A stretch of 64,000 bases of DNA from Hymenopus coronatus. Its lineage: Eukaryota > Arthropoda > Insecta > Mantodea > Hymenopodidae. Under the pieces are notes generated by a model. The model searched no databases. It was not told the origin of the DNA and saw only the letters and a list, made by a program, of their open reading frames with translations. Positions within the stretch are counted from its first letter, which is position 1. Every line of letters starts with the position of its first letter. Shown piece by piece: positions 53,733-64,000 of this stretch. The stretch is from positions 74,569,001-74,633,000 of the forward strand of contig CM060895.1 in the NCBI GenBank assembly GCA_030762935.1. The letters are read 5' to 3'. Made by a program: the position numbers and the translations under genes.

Positions 53733-54539
53733 TTCTTATTTACTTTATGCTAATAGAGAATTCATTAGCAAAATAGTCTTATTACTTGCTTCCTTGTAAG
53801 TAGAAGTGAAATAAGGGAGTACGATAGGTTAAAGTGATAGTCAAAAGCTGGTTGCTATGTGACTAAAGTTCCTTTGTTTGTATAGGCAGGAGTTGACAAA
53901 TTCCTGTATGAGAAAAGTATGTTTTTCACAGCTGAAACAAAAAACAAGGAATATGTTAAAAATGTTCGACTCCACGAAAAAAATGCATATAACATAAATT
54001 GTGTGTTTTAATGTGCTCTACATTTTATGTGTGGTAAGTTTTTGTCCATCTCTTATGGTTTAGCAGATATCCAAAAAATCCGTAAAAATTCATCCAGAAT
54101 TAAGTGGTCTTCAGAGGCTATTCCCAGAAAATTCAAGATATATATTTTATTTGTCAAGTAAATAACTTAAATATACGAGATTTTAATCAAAATCGTTAGT
54201 CATTTTTAAGAAAATAAAATTTTCGACATTTTTTCTACATAAAGGGTAGTTTGGGGTGGGGGGATTTTCTTGAAAATCTTCGTGTCGCATCTTTGGAAGA
54301 TACCAAACTTATATACGAAGTTTGGTTTAACGATCTTTTCATTTTTAACTATGCTGCCCCCCCCCTACACCTACACACAGACACAGACAGACATACGGAC
54401 ATGTTTCTAAAAATGCTTTTTTGTATTCAGGGGGTCTCAAAGCATATATTTCCGGTGAAATCTCGGTATCGAATATTTGGGTACAATACAATACCTTCTC
54501 TATACACTATGTACATAGTACGTATAGAGAAAGTAAAAT
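53733..54539 (-). mobile_element. H1 copy lacking its 3' terminus
   Basis: From TTCTTATTTACTTTATGCTA to TATAGAGAAAGTAAAAT; the ~70 bp terminal block is replaced by the P1-like element. A C-run and ACACAGACAGAC stand in for the CA run (54358-54400). The flank after 54539 equals that after 3819. Confidence 0.88.
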
Positions 54540-55924
54540 TGGATTTCAATCGCATGGTAAGTAGCTTTTAAAAGAGATCACTCAGTGACTGAGATTGGGT
54601 CTGTAAATAAGTTCATATTTTAAGGAAAAATGTTTCACGAGTAGCGAGCGAGACGTGAGTAGAACTTTTATAACGAGAGATTAAGGACATTTTAATGCAT
54701 AGGGAAAACCGTGTGCTTACGACACATCAACAGTTTTATGACTCTCCCTCAGGGAAATTCAAATGTATTTCTTCATTTTTCATTAGTCGTTACCGCGTCA
54801 CACAGTTTCTTGGATAACAACCAAATTTTTCGCTACTCGAAAACACACGACTGTTCCAATTTGTTACCGGATTAAAAGAGATACAACTTGTGTGAAATGA
54901 AATTCGTACATGAAACTGGTATTAATGGGCAGGAAAAGTTCATTGTTTCACTTTTGGAATATCGTCGAGAGATCGTGTATCTTTCAAAACTTAACATTTA
55001 ATTTTGAATTAAATTAATATAGTAATTTAGTTATAATATATGTACATTGTTATTTTTTGTCATAACTTTATTTCGGTAAAGGTGTTTTACCCACTTTCCG
55101 TTTATACCATAGTGAATAGTTGAATTTCTTCATTCAGTGCTAGTAACCTAACCTACCTGCGTGTTTATCCATTTTACTGCACTTGTGTGCATGAAGTACT
55201 CTAACTTTTGTTATACTTATTTTTACGGTTATGATATATTTGATGTTGAGTTTTGCCATGTTTTAAATGTTTACTGAATCTTTACTTTCTTCTTATTTCT
55301 TAACATTTTTACTTACGATTTAATTCATGGAGCATTTAAGTAAGAGCTGAAGTCATTTATATTTTGAAGGTCAGCAACACTCGAACCACCCCATGTGCAA
55401 CAGCTGTTAGTAATGTTTCAAGTAAGAAAGATTGCGGACCAAATGTTAATTTTTACCTTCTTTGTTTCTCATTAGAGTTTGCAACATCATGATTATACAT
55501 CGACATGCTTTTTAATAGTCGTGAACGAAATGTGATGGTTAACAGAAGCCATTTCTTGCGAGTTTTTATGATGCGTAATAGGAAGTCGATAGCAAAATTA
55601 AATTAGTTTCCCATTAATAAATCGTAGATTGGCTAGCATCTAGAGATTCCTGTTACTAACAAATGATCAATAATAAATCAATAAGTTCTTTTGATAAATA
55701 AAGTTAACGTATCGTTGCTGCATTCTATCTCTTATTAATAATATAGCTATAATTATAACAGTTATAATAACAATAATATATTATTATTGATTATTATTAC
55801 TAAAGTTGTACCAAAAACCACGTTTAAACACATTTTATCCTGTTGTATGTTTCTCCCCCAACAAATTGGTTATTAATTTATGCCCATGAACGCTTCTGGG
55901 AGGGAATTTTGTTTTGTTTTTGTT
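54540..55924. other. 1.4 kb mostly unassigned
   Basis: The first ~45 bp (TTGGATTTCAATCGCATGGT..) are shared with 3816-3862. The remainder is very AT-rich with a (TAT/ATA) stretch at 55755-55800. Confidence 0.4.
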
Positions 55925-56135
55925 TGTTTTTTTACAACATAGGCACCGAAGGCGATGACACCGATGATTCGTGGAATGAAGATGGAGCACCGGTAGAATG
56001 CAATGATGGAGGAAACTGGAGAACCCGGAGTAAACTGCCCCTGAGCCGCTTTGTCTACCACAGATCACAATACAGTCGCCTGGAAGCGAACCCAGACCGC
56101 TTTAATGATAGAGAAGTCTTGGTTATTAAAGCTTT
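55925..56135 (-). mobile_element. SINE family S-E
   Basis: Minus strand: GTCTGGGTTCGCTTCCAGG (box B), CAGTTTACTCCGGGTTCTCC, CTACCGGTGCTCCATCTTCA and GTCATCGCCTTCGGTGCC. The 118-codon frame on the plus strand here is entirely SINE. Confidence 0.85.
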
Positions 56136-57061
56136 TAATCAAAAACCTAAGAGATATCGTCCCAGTGAATTTCTCGTACCAAGTGTGTTATTCAGATAAA
56201 TCTATATTGTGATAACCTTTTGTCCTCAGTTTCTTAAATATCACAAAACTTATACCCTACCTTACATTTGCGGTATCGACAATGTAATACCTCAGAGAGA
56301 ATGTATATATTTACTTTAATACAAAGTATGAACTTCGCTTTTCATCCCTTGAGTGATAAACGAGAGAGGAGAGAGAGATAGAGAGACAGAGTGAGTTTGC
56401 GAAGGTTTCTCGAAAAGAAAGTAAGAAACTTCTCCGTGGGGAAGTACTTGCTTCTAAGGGGAAGCCAGCAATTCTAGATCACGCCTTGCTAGCTATCTAG
56501 CGAGTTTCAGAACTTAATGGTCTCCGGTACAGACGATGTACTCGTGCATCCGTACTTTCTGGTTTCCTTTCCTGAGCAGTGAATTTTAACTTAAACTTGT
56601 CTGGTCGAGATTTTCACTTCTATCATCAAGTCAGGAGAGTAACGAATGCCCTCTCCGTGCTTAAAATTCAGATTTAAATTCCTTGCACTAATTCATATCA
56701 TAACGTAAGCGTGCAGTCTATCTGAGGCATTTGTATACCTGGAGTATTCCCTGGCACTACCTAATTCAGCACCGGCATGCACTGAACTAGCTAAATTAAA
56801 TCACATTCTTACTACTTATACCCTCTAACAGCTACAATATTTTACTGGAAGCTTTTTCTATGATGCTGCGTTCCAACCTGCTCTGCTTAGTCTACTCGCG
56901 CGTACGCAGCAACAGTTCTTGGAACCCAGCTAGAGGTGGAGCGTTATAGGTAGGCATAACGTGGCAGAAACGAAGATACCATAGCTTGGTATTCATGGTG
57001 GAAGGTGACCTATTTATTTGTAATGAATAGAACAAAAACTCTTGGGTGTTTTTACTGTTTT
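56136..57061. other. no recognised feature
   Basis: Includes a GA-rich tract (56365-56395). Otherwise mixed composition without a recognised repeat. Confidence 0.4.
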
Positions 57062-57825
57062 ACTTTCTCTAGCACATGTGTACAATGTGCATCGTAAATA
57101 GAGAAGGTATTGTATTCCAAATATAAATTCCATACCAATATTTCAATGGACATTCAGGTTTTGGGACCCCCAGAATCCATAAAAGCATTTTTAGAATGTA
57201 TGTGTGCAGCATAGTTCAAGAGTCGTTCAAATACCAACTTTGGTATTTAAGTTCAGTATATTTGAAGGATTCAGCACGAACAATTTCAAGAAAATCCCCC
57301 TACCCTGAACTACCTCTTATATTGAACCTTTTTCTTGAATTATCTGGGAATAGCTTCTCTAAACAACTCTTCATTCTGGATGACTTACGGTTTTCGAGTT
57401 ATACAAAGAGGGAGACAAACCTTACTACATAGATCCCATTAAAACACATAATATAAGTAATATATTTATTTATTTATTGTGCAGTTAACCTTTCCGAGAT
57501 ATTCCTTCTTGTTGGGTTCAGTGTTAGATTACTTACACTTTTCTCTAGATAGAAGCCAAGTTTGTTTTAATTTATTTTGTTTTACTCACAGGAATGCTAA
57601 AGAGAGTTAAAGTTATCGCTATATAAAACAATTGGAATTCAAAAGATTTGACTGCTACTGTAGCATACTGTATTCGCTTATTTACATTCTACTTACAAAG
57701 AAGCAAATAATAAGACAATTTCTGCTTATCTCAATTACCACGATATAGATAAAATAATGATATTTTGTAAGAAAAGTTTGTCTGTGGGATAATTAGAGAG
57801 TTATGTAAATGGAACACGTTAGATT
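57062..57825 (+). mobile_element. H1 near full-length copy, aged
   Basis: ACTTTCTCTAGCACATGTG to AATGGAACACGTTAGATTC. The microsatellite is reduced to GTATGTGTG, and part of the body after CCTCTTATATTGAACC is deleted. Confidence 0.87.
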
Positions 57826-58039
57826 CTTTAAAAGTAGCCTTTGAGGAGGAGAGATAAATATTGCTTATAATTAACTATTCTAAATGAAGACTTTGTGAAA
57901 CTTGAGTATGTTTTTCATGTTATTCTTGAGGGAGACTGATTCTGTATTACAAATACATTTTGAATTAAAACAATAAAATAATTCGCAGTTTTACAGGTTT
58001 CTAAATTTGTCTGTTGAACCTACAATGTTAACCACGAAG
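57826..58039. other. short spacer, nothing identified
   Basis: AT-rich. Confidence 0.3.
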
Positions 58040-58290
58040 ATTATAACAGGAAGGAGCGGGTTAAATCGCTCACAAAGATAGTCCCGGTTCGATCCCAAGA
58101 CTCCATGTGGGATTTACGATCTACAAAACTGCGACTGGACGAGTTGAATCCAGGCTCTCCAGTTTTCTCCGTTATTCATTCCTGTAATTACTCCATAAGT
58201 ATATTTCCTTACATCCCTTTCAGCGTTTAATTTATTCATGTCATTCATTTCCTTACTCTCAAGACAGGCATCGGGCTGATCACCCATTCT
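58040..58290 (+). mobile_element. SINE related to S-E
   Basis: GGAGCGGGTTAAATCGCTCA, box B CCCGGTTCGATCCCAAG (58083), then TGTGGGATTTACGATCTACA and CAGGCTCTCCAGTTTTCTCC, parallel to S-E order (GTGAGATTTGTGGTGGAC, TACTCCGGTTTCC). The tail differs and includes GGGCTGATCACCCATT, shared with 33524. Confidence 0.65.
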
Positions 58291-58847
58291 GTGTAAATTA
58301 AATGAAAAAGAAGATAACACTAAGATTGGATAAAATGCACTTCCGCGTTTTGTTTATTGCACTTACAGCTTGTTATCAAAGCTGAGGATTGCTTCACTAA
58401 TGCAGAAGATCTCTGAGCGTTACTCTACTGCGAAACAATTCGACAAGAATATTTTGTTGAGAAAGATTTTCAAATAAACCAGCACCACATTGTAGGACAT
58501 TTAGCTGTCCACGAATTCTAAATGCAGGAAGTACATCTTCTCAGTTGAAAGAGTTTGCTAAAGACATTTTGTAGAAGCAGAGAAGAAATCTCTCTTGGTG
58601 AAAGAAGAATCTGAAGCAGCAACCGTGGTATAGCTCGCACTGTCGGCGTATCTCATTGGCTCTTTTGAGAACATTAAAAGTAGTTCTCATTGATGTTTGT
58701 TGCGTTGCTTTAATCAGTATTTTCAGTTTTATAATTGCGCCTGTCTTCGGGAGTATGGGTGTGTGCGCGCGCATGCGAGATAATTAGGAACAGATATACT
58801 GCTAATTCTCTTTCTCTGCTTGAACACCTCTGGTTGGTTGCACCCAG
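58291..58847. other. no recognised feature
   Basis: The 77-codon minus frame (58541-58774) has no known domain. Confidence 0.35.
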
Positions 58848-59072
58848 TTGATTAAAGTCCTTTAACTCTTTGGTCTTATCCAACGATGTATGAAATTGAC
58901 GAAATGATCTCGGGGTCCACGGAGCTTAGTTATTCGACTTTCTTCTTCTTAGGATAAGGGGAAAAATCCCCATAAAACGTATCCGGGTAACTCACCCTAA
59001 GCGAAATTCGAACTCTCGACCTGTTGAAGGTGAAGTAGACTTGCCGCCACCATATTGCCCAGGCGGGTTAAC
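58848..59072 (-). mobile_element. SINE family S-B, first of two adjacent copies
   Basis: Minus strand: CCCGCCTGGGCAATATGGTG head, box B GAGTTCGAATTTCGC, GTTACCCGGATACGTTTTAT, CTCCGTGGACCCCGAGATCA and a worn tail. Confidence 0.88.
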
Positions 59073-59080
59073 GCGCTCAG

Positions 59081-59290
59081 TTTTTTAGTTTAACGTCCTT
59101 TAATTTGGTTGGTCATATCGGACGATGAATGAAATTGGTGAAATGGTGCTCAAATGATCTCGGGGTCCATGGAGCTTAAAGTTACTCGACATTCGTCTTT
59201 TCAGGATAAGGGGAAAACCCCCCAAAAACGTATCCGGGTAAGCGAAATTCGAACTCACGACCTGTTGAGTGTGAGGTAGACATGCGCCCA
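59081..59290 (-). mobile_element. SINE family S-B, second adjacent copy
   Basis: Minus strand: GTGAGTTCGAATTTCGC box B, CCGGATACGTTTTTGGGGG, CTCCATGGACCCCGAGATCA, tail CGATATGACCAACC..TTAAAGGACGTTAAAC. The tRNA 5' part is truncated. It lies head-to-tail with the previous copy, 8 bp apart. Confidence 0.88.
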
Positions 59291-60861
59291 ATTTTGTTGG
59301 TAATATTTAATCCACTCATCGATGGCTTTTCGAAGAGAAGTTATAGAATGACAAAAACGGGTTCAGAACCAGTGAAATAAACATGGATTCTATATTGACA
59401 GCAAGGGGGTGAACAGAAGATATAATATTAATAGAACTCGTTAGGTGCCCACAGGAGGATAGCTAGTGAAGTACAGAGATGGACAGTGCACTTCAAAGTT
59501 ATGCGTTTTTAATTATTAATAATGGTCTCCGATTCAGTTTCAGCCCTGCTACATATGAGAATTTGCTAGCGTTCCTGCTGTGATATGGACAAATCAATCA
59601 AACACCAGGATCTACGTGTTATTCTGTTGCATACTTAAGTATACTCAACGTCAGTCATGTATATTTTTTATCACGTTGATGACAGAAAATGAGACGTTTT
59701 GTGCGCAGTGGGATGCTGCGCCACGATAATTCACGACCCCATATCCCAAATGAATATCTTAAAAAATTAATAGAGGCATCCGTCATTCTCTTGTATAGTT
59801 CTGACATAGCTCCATGTTTTCTATTCCTAATGTGAAGAAGCACCTTTGTCGGAGGCATTTTCCATCATAGATTCTGCGGATGCGATTCTGGAGGATCTTT
59901 CAAAAATGGTTTCCAGCATATCTTTGCAGACTGAATCTCCTCTGAATACGATGCAGCTGAATCACCATTTCTCTGTCTTTGTTGCCTGTTGGTACCTATA
60001 AGTTCCGCTTGTTTTAAGCGTAACTATACATTAGGATTAATTTCATGTTATACTAACCTTCAACCATAGACAAGTGATCAAGACTGTTTTATACTGTAAA
60101 AATATATACAATTTTTATATTTTTAAATAAATAAAAGAGAAAACCGACATAACTACAGGCAAATGTAACCCCATTAACTTCAAAGCGTCACACCGATTAT
60201 TTTACTTGGGCTCTCCCCGTTATTTACCACAATTACTGGGATTTGAACTTTAAACATTTGGCTTTGAATGGATGGCCAGTCCATTACCTATCACCTAACA
60301 TTCTTGGCCATTTGAACTAATGTTATGGTAGTGCCTTTGGCAGCATTTGAAAACTGGCTTAGAAGAATTTAAACTTTTAATTGGGAAGAAAGCTATTAAT
60401 AAAGGATCTACATTTATTTTCTTTCTATTTCCTTTATTATTCTATATAATGATATTGTAGGTTTATTCCCAAATATTTTTACTAGAACTCCAGTATATAC
60501 AGTATACTAGTGCAGGCAACAAAGGGTTAAGAAGGATGAAAATTATGAGGATTGGTAAAGGTGTTGTTAAATTATCATTTCTTAATGATCAGCCCTGTTA
60601 TATATTGTAAAAATGTCCTCAAAAACTGATCATAAATATTCTTTAATTCCATGCTTTCGCAATTCTACAGTACAATTTCCTCTCATCGCTTCGACGTATC
60701 GCAATTCTTGTCTCTCGTTTCGACGCAACTGCTGCACGCTGTGAACTCAGTCAAAACTGACTTGCCTCCGTCCGTCATTTGGTAGGATGGAACAGCCAGG
60801 TATGATTGCAGCTGCTCTTTTTAGTGCTTAACCACGAAATACATTGGATGGTTGTAGGTTT
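59291..60861. other. 1.6 kb without recognised feature
   Basis: The 67-codon minus frame at 59655-59858 has no domain. No H1 text here; with 61.2-62.3 kb this is the least H1-invaded part of the right end and may be intron of the gene whose first exon lies at 61.3 kb. Confidence 0.4.
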
Positions 60862-61095
60862 GGTGTTGTGGATTTAAAGCTGAGGGTGTTAAGGAGGTTG
60901 CGCTATAGTGGCCCTGCTTCGATCCCAGGCAACAGCATGTGGTATTTGCAGTGGAAAAAGCGGCGCATAGGCGGGTTTTCTCCGGGTTTCCCCGCCTTCA
61001 CATTCCACCGGTATTCCATCTTCACTCCATGTATCCTCAGTGCCATCGCCTGCGGTGCCATAGTAGTAAAAGCGGTCGTTCAACACTATAAAAAA
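60862..61095 (+). mobile_element. SINE family S-E
   Basis: Worn head, box B GCTTCGATCCCAGG, GGCGGGTTTTCTCCGGGTTT, CATTCCACCGGTATTCCATC, CATCGCCTGCGGTGCC and tail AGCGGTCGTTCAACACTAT. It would lie in the first intron of the minus-strand gene. Confidence 0.85.
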
Positions 61096-61215
61096 AGCCT
61101 AAACGTTTGCTTTTTCAAGAGAAGCAATACCGCAGCTGCACTTCTACGTCTTGTTTTGAAAGTACTTGGTGTAAGATTTTGATGATCACTCTGTTAGGAA
61201 GGGAGGAGTACTTAC

Positions 61216-61377
61216 GTTCATCTTTTTAACTATGGCTGGGGCATGTCTCCGAAACCAGAGTTGTCCACCAAGCCATGCGAGGAACCCGGAATAGACTGCA
61301 GTGGCGTTCAGTGTGCAAGTAATCCTCCAGATATCTGAAAAGCGCGTTTTCTTGATGGACCAGTTTGACGTAGACAT
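61216..61377 (-). CDS. first coding exon of an unidentified host gene (54 codons, small membrane protein?)
   Basis: ATG at 61377 opens MSTSNWSIKKTRFSDIWRIT; the exon runs 54 codons to KKMN and stops, in phase 0, at a consensus splice donor (AAC then GTAAGT, 61215-61210 on the minus strand). Residues ~25-42 (ATAVYSGFLAWLGGQLWF) look like one membrane-spanning segment after a basic N-terminus, followed by RRHAPAIVKK. Codon use is balanced, unlike the AT-rich surroundings, and no transposon text is present. CCAAT and TATA elements lie about 270-280 bases upstream. I do not recognise the protein; downstream exons would lie left of 61210 on the minus strand and I could not identify them. Confidence 0.6.
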
Positions 61378-61639
61378 TTTGACCCCGGCGCCTGATCACA
61401 CACTCACTGCCGAAACTTCATGTAGTAGGTTCACTAGGAAACAGAACAAATAGATGGACCGGCGTTCCCATTCGAATCCGTCGTACCGGAGAAGACAGGA
61501 GTGCACTGCCATGCCCCGCACGATGTTTCCTCATCCCTGCAAGTATTCAGTAAAAGTTAAGCCCTTATCAAGAGTGACGTCTGGGTATAGAATTGAATTC
61601 CTTCATTCTATCCTTTCTGAATCGCCTGGCTTACAGTTC

Positions 61640-61702
61640 TTTCTTTTATAGCCATTGGTGAACATAGTACGTCAGAAACGTTCCAGAAAAAGCGAACGTT
61701 CT
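61640..61702 (-). promoter_or_regulatory. core promoter of the minus-strand gene
   Basis: Minus strand order: GAACGTTC and TTCTGGAA (61702-61674; GAAnnTTC-type heat-shock-element-like repeats), CCAAT (61658-61654), TATAAAA (61650-61644). A start of transcription would be expected near 61620, leaving a ~240-base leader before the ATG at 61377. The 62-codon frame overlapping this region is not considered real. Confidence 0.5.
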
Positions 61703-62293
61703 CGCAAGTGCCCATTGTGTCCATGTCTGATACCCCAAAGCTTTGAAGTATAGCGACCGCTCTTCACATGCGACAATGAGTGCAGCTACACAAGGGAGAC
61801 AGATACGTGCGAAAAACATCTGTAATCTTTCCAAAGAAAACCGCTAACACACTTGCGACGATTACGGGCCGGAAAAGCATAGTCGTAGTACACAAGTACA
61901 AAGAGGAATAAATTTCAGTTAACACAGATCAAACCACTGCAATAGTTCTACCAAAGCTCAATGGGTGATATTTTAATTCAGATCGTGTTAGATTTTGAGA
62001 CAAAACGTTGAACAGGATGAGAATTCCAAATTCAAGGAAGTGATAAGCTGAACGATAATGAATGTGTGTATGTTCGGTGGGAAGGAATAGAGGGTGGAAG
62101 CATGTTCCGTGTTCAAGGCAACGACAGATAAAGAAATCGAGAATCGATATCAAGGGGGATGAAGTTATTTATACGCTAGAGAAAGGGAGAGGAAACTTCT
62201 ACGTTCCTTAACATACGATGTTCAATTTTATGGTCTGATTTGCGAGTGTTAGACACAAAGCTAATACTCACACATCACGAACGCGTCGCAAAT
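61703..62293. other. no recognised feature
   Basis: Upstream of the promoter; no repeats or coding signal seen. Confidence 0.35.
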
Positions 62294-63126
62294 ATCTTTC
62301 TCTAACCCGTATGTGCATTGTACATATTCTATAGAGAAAGTAAAGTATTTCACCCGAAAACTGATTACGAGATATCACAGGAAATACATGTTTTGAGACC
62401 CCCTGAATCAAAAAACTTTTTTTAGAAACATGTCCGTGTGTGTGTGTTTGCGTGGGCAGCATAGCTAAAAAACGAACAGTTGGTTAGATACCAAAACAGT
62501 ATTTAAGTTAGCATCTTCCAAAGATCCGATACTAATATTTTCAAGAAACTCAACTACCCTTTATATGGGAGCTTTTTCTAAAATTTTAATTTTCTTAAAA
62601 TTGGCAGTAACAATTTTTCATTAAAATGTCACATGTTCAAGATGTTTTCGTAACAACCGAAATGGATATCTTGAATTTTCTGAGTGTAGCCTCAGAAGAT
62701 TTCTTCATTCCTGACGAGTTTTGTATAACTTTTGTATACCTAACTAGTCAACTATAAGAGATAGACAAAAACTTACAACACAAAAATGTAGATCTCGTTA
62801 AAACGCACAATTTATGTCGTATACAATTTTTTTATAGAGTTAAACCAATAGGTTCAGTGTTATGGTATTTAAATTGTTCTGAAACGGGAGACATCTTTCT
62901 TCTCGTCTTTTTTGTTTACTTTCAGCGAGTAAAGAAAACCGAACTTCAATTGTTTCACTGAGCGACCGCTTTTAAAAATTTGACTTCAGCTTAGTAGCTT
63001 ACAAGGAAGCAAGTAATAATATGAATATTGGCAATGTTTGTTTTGACTAGCATGACGTAGATAAAAGAATAATCTTCTGTAAGTTTGATTGTGGGACGGA
63101 TGGTTATGTGAATGGAATATATCAGA
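62294..63126 (+). mobile_element. H1 full-length copy
   Basis: TCTTTCTCTAACCCGTATG to GTGAATGGAATATATCAGATTTTTT in order, about 833 bp. GT run 62436-62447. The hairpin module is damaged (ATACCAAAACAGTATTTAAG). Confidence 0.9.
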
Positions 63127-63380
63127 TTTTTTTGTCTTATTAAAATACGAGACATTACAACAGGAAAAATTCAGTGCTGCAAACAGTTGGATTAGGCTCT
63201 TTAAAGCCAAAGATTAGAGATGTACAAATGCTGCATTTTAACATGCCGGTCAGCCTCGAAAGTAAGCTCGGGCATAACCCAACTTAGGTAAACAAGTACC
63301 TAGGACTTCCCACAGGCTGCCTGATTTTCTCTTACTATGCTCTCCAAGTTGTCATACTCATATTTTGACCTACGCTTTAG
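63127..63380. other. no recognised feature
   Basis: Mixed composition; nothing identified. Confidence 0.3.
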
Positions 63381-63450
63381 TTATATATATATAGATATAG
63401 ATATAGATATATAGATATAGATATAGATATAGATATGGATATATATATAT
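63381..63450. repeat. (AT)n/(ATAGAT)n microsatellite
   Basis: TATA and ATAGAT units in several registers. Confidence 0.93.
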
Positions 63451-63456
63451 GATATT

Positions 63457-63506
63457 TTCACATGATTTTCTTTATCTGTTCCGCAAACCAACTACTCTTA
63501 AAAAAA
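63457..63506 (-). mobile_element. older H1 3' terminus, interrupted
   Basis: TCACATGATTTTCTTTATCT and CAACTACTCTTAAAA is the H1 3' end up to its A-run, where the next copy inserted. Confidence 0.6.
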
Positions 63507-63507
63507 A

Positions 63508-64000
63508 TCTGAAATGTACCATTCACATGACTTTCTCATCATCTCTGCAACAAATTATTCTTAAAAAGCTTATACTTCTATTTAATTCATATTAATCAGT
63601 AAAAAGTTGGAAGAAATAGCCATATTACTTGCTTCCTTGTTAGTAGAAGCGAAATGAGGTAGTACCATAAGTTAAAGTGATAATCAAAAGCTGGTTGCTA
63701 TGTCACTGAAGTTCCTTTGTTTATATGGACAGCAGTTGACAAATTCCTGTATGAGAAAAGTATAAGTTCTTCATGGTAGAATCCAAAAATAAGGAATGTC
63801 TCAAAACTGACGAACTCCACGAAAAAAATGTGTATAACATAAATTGTGTGTTTTAAAGTGTTCTACATTTATTGTGTAGTACGTTTTTGTCCATCTCTTA
63901 CGGTTTGGCAGTTTTTAAAACTTCAGTAAAATCCATACAGAATAAACTACTCTTCAGAGGCTATTCCCAGAAAATTCAAGATATACATTTTATTTGTCAT
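63508..64000 (-). mobile_element. H1 copy, cut by window end
   Basis: ATCTGAAATGTACCATTCAC onward through CTTCCTTGTTAGTAGAAGCG and TTCAGAGGCTATTCCCAG to the edge. Very close to the copies at 11404 and 12442. Confidence 0.9.

Noticed and set aside
55843..56199. 118-codon plus-strand frame with varied amino-acid composition
   Set aside because: It is the complement of SINE S-E, which occurs at 19102 and 60862 with a different frame state.
61646..61834. 62-codon minus-strand frame upstream of the host exon
   Set aside because: It overlaps the CCAAT/TATA promoter and ends at it; the first exon at 61377 is better supported.

Overview
This 64 kb window is AT-rich nuclear DNA from an invertebrate, most likely an arthropod with a large, repeat-choked genome. 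The evidence is a mariner of an arthropod-type subfamily, a degraded LINE that carries an RNase H domain, several tRNA-headed SINE families and one dominant DINE-1-like repeat. I cannot fix the class or species. There is no prokaryotic gene structure, rRNA, CRISPR or complete cellular gene. Only one stretch looks like part of a host gene: a 54-codon first exon with a CCAAT/TATA promoter on the minus strand at 61.2-61.7 kb.

The dominant content is one repeat family, called H1 here. About 40 full or broken copies cover roughly one third of the window by my approximate boundaries. Full copies are about 830-880 bp. In the element's own orientation the order is: a 5' terminus ACTTTCTCTA that opens a ~44-bp near-palindrome; a conserved block; a (GT)n/(CA)n microsatellite; a pair of competing hairpins built from TACCAAACTT; a long AT-rich body; a subterminal TAGAGAAAGT; a short hairpin (ATGTG..CACAT); and an end in CAGATTTTT. 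Asymmetric inverted repeats, an internal microsatellite, a 3' hairpin and insertion into T-runs without longer target duplications fit non-autonomous Helentrons (HINE, DINE-1-like rolling-circle elements). In the feature table, + means the ACTTTCTCTA end is on the left.

Layout. 0-10 kb: H1 copies, three SINE families and two short elements with a hammerhead-like motif (called P1; probably related to Penelope-like elements), one of them a 346-bp foldback with a 13-bp target duplication. 10.6-15.6 kb: a degraded LINE on the minus strand (endonuclease, reverse transcriptase, RNase H, 3' UTR) whose RNase H domain is split by two H1 insertions. 16-25 kb: more H1, SINEs and a tandem duplication of an H1 copy with its flank. 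25-31 kb: nested H1 copies, now mostly on the + strand, with a SINE and an internally deleted mariner that keeps only the DNA-binding end of its transposase. 32-33 kb: a foldback element and a Tc1/mariner-superfamily transposase relic. 33-50 kb: H1, SINEs, a LINE zinc-knuckle relic, a heat-shock-promoter-like patch at 38.9 kb and a small foldback. 46.9-53.3 kb: repeat family X and a diverged tandem duplication. 53-64 kb: a P1-like element, H1, SINEs (two in tandem) and the host exon.

How the parts relate: the tails of several SINEs carry a motif (around CCGATATGACC..GTTAAAGGAC) also found at the 3' end of the LINE, which suggests they used its reverse transcriptase. H1 copies depend on an autonomous Helentron not in this window. 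The layers (LINE, then H1, then SINE, P1 or mariner inside H1) give a relative insertion history. All boundaries are by eye and mostly good to within 5-20 bases.
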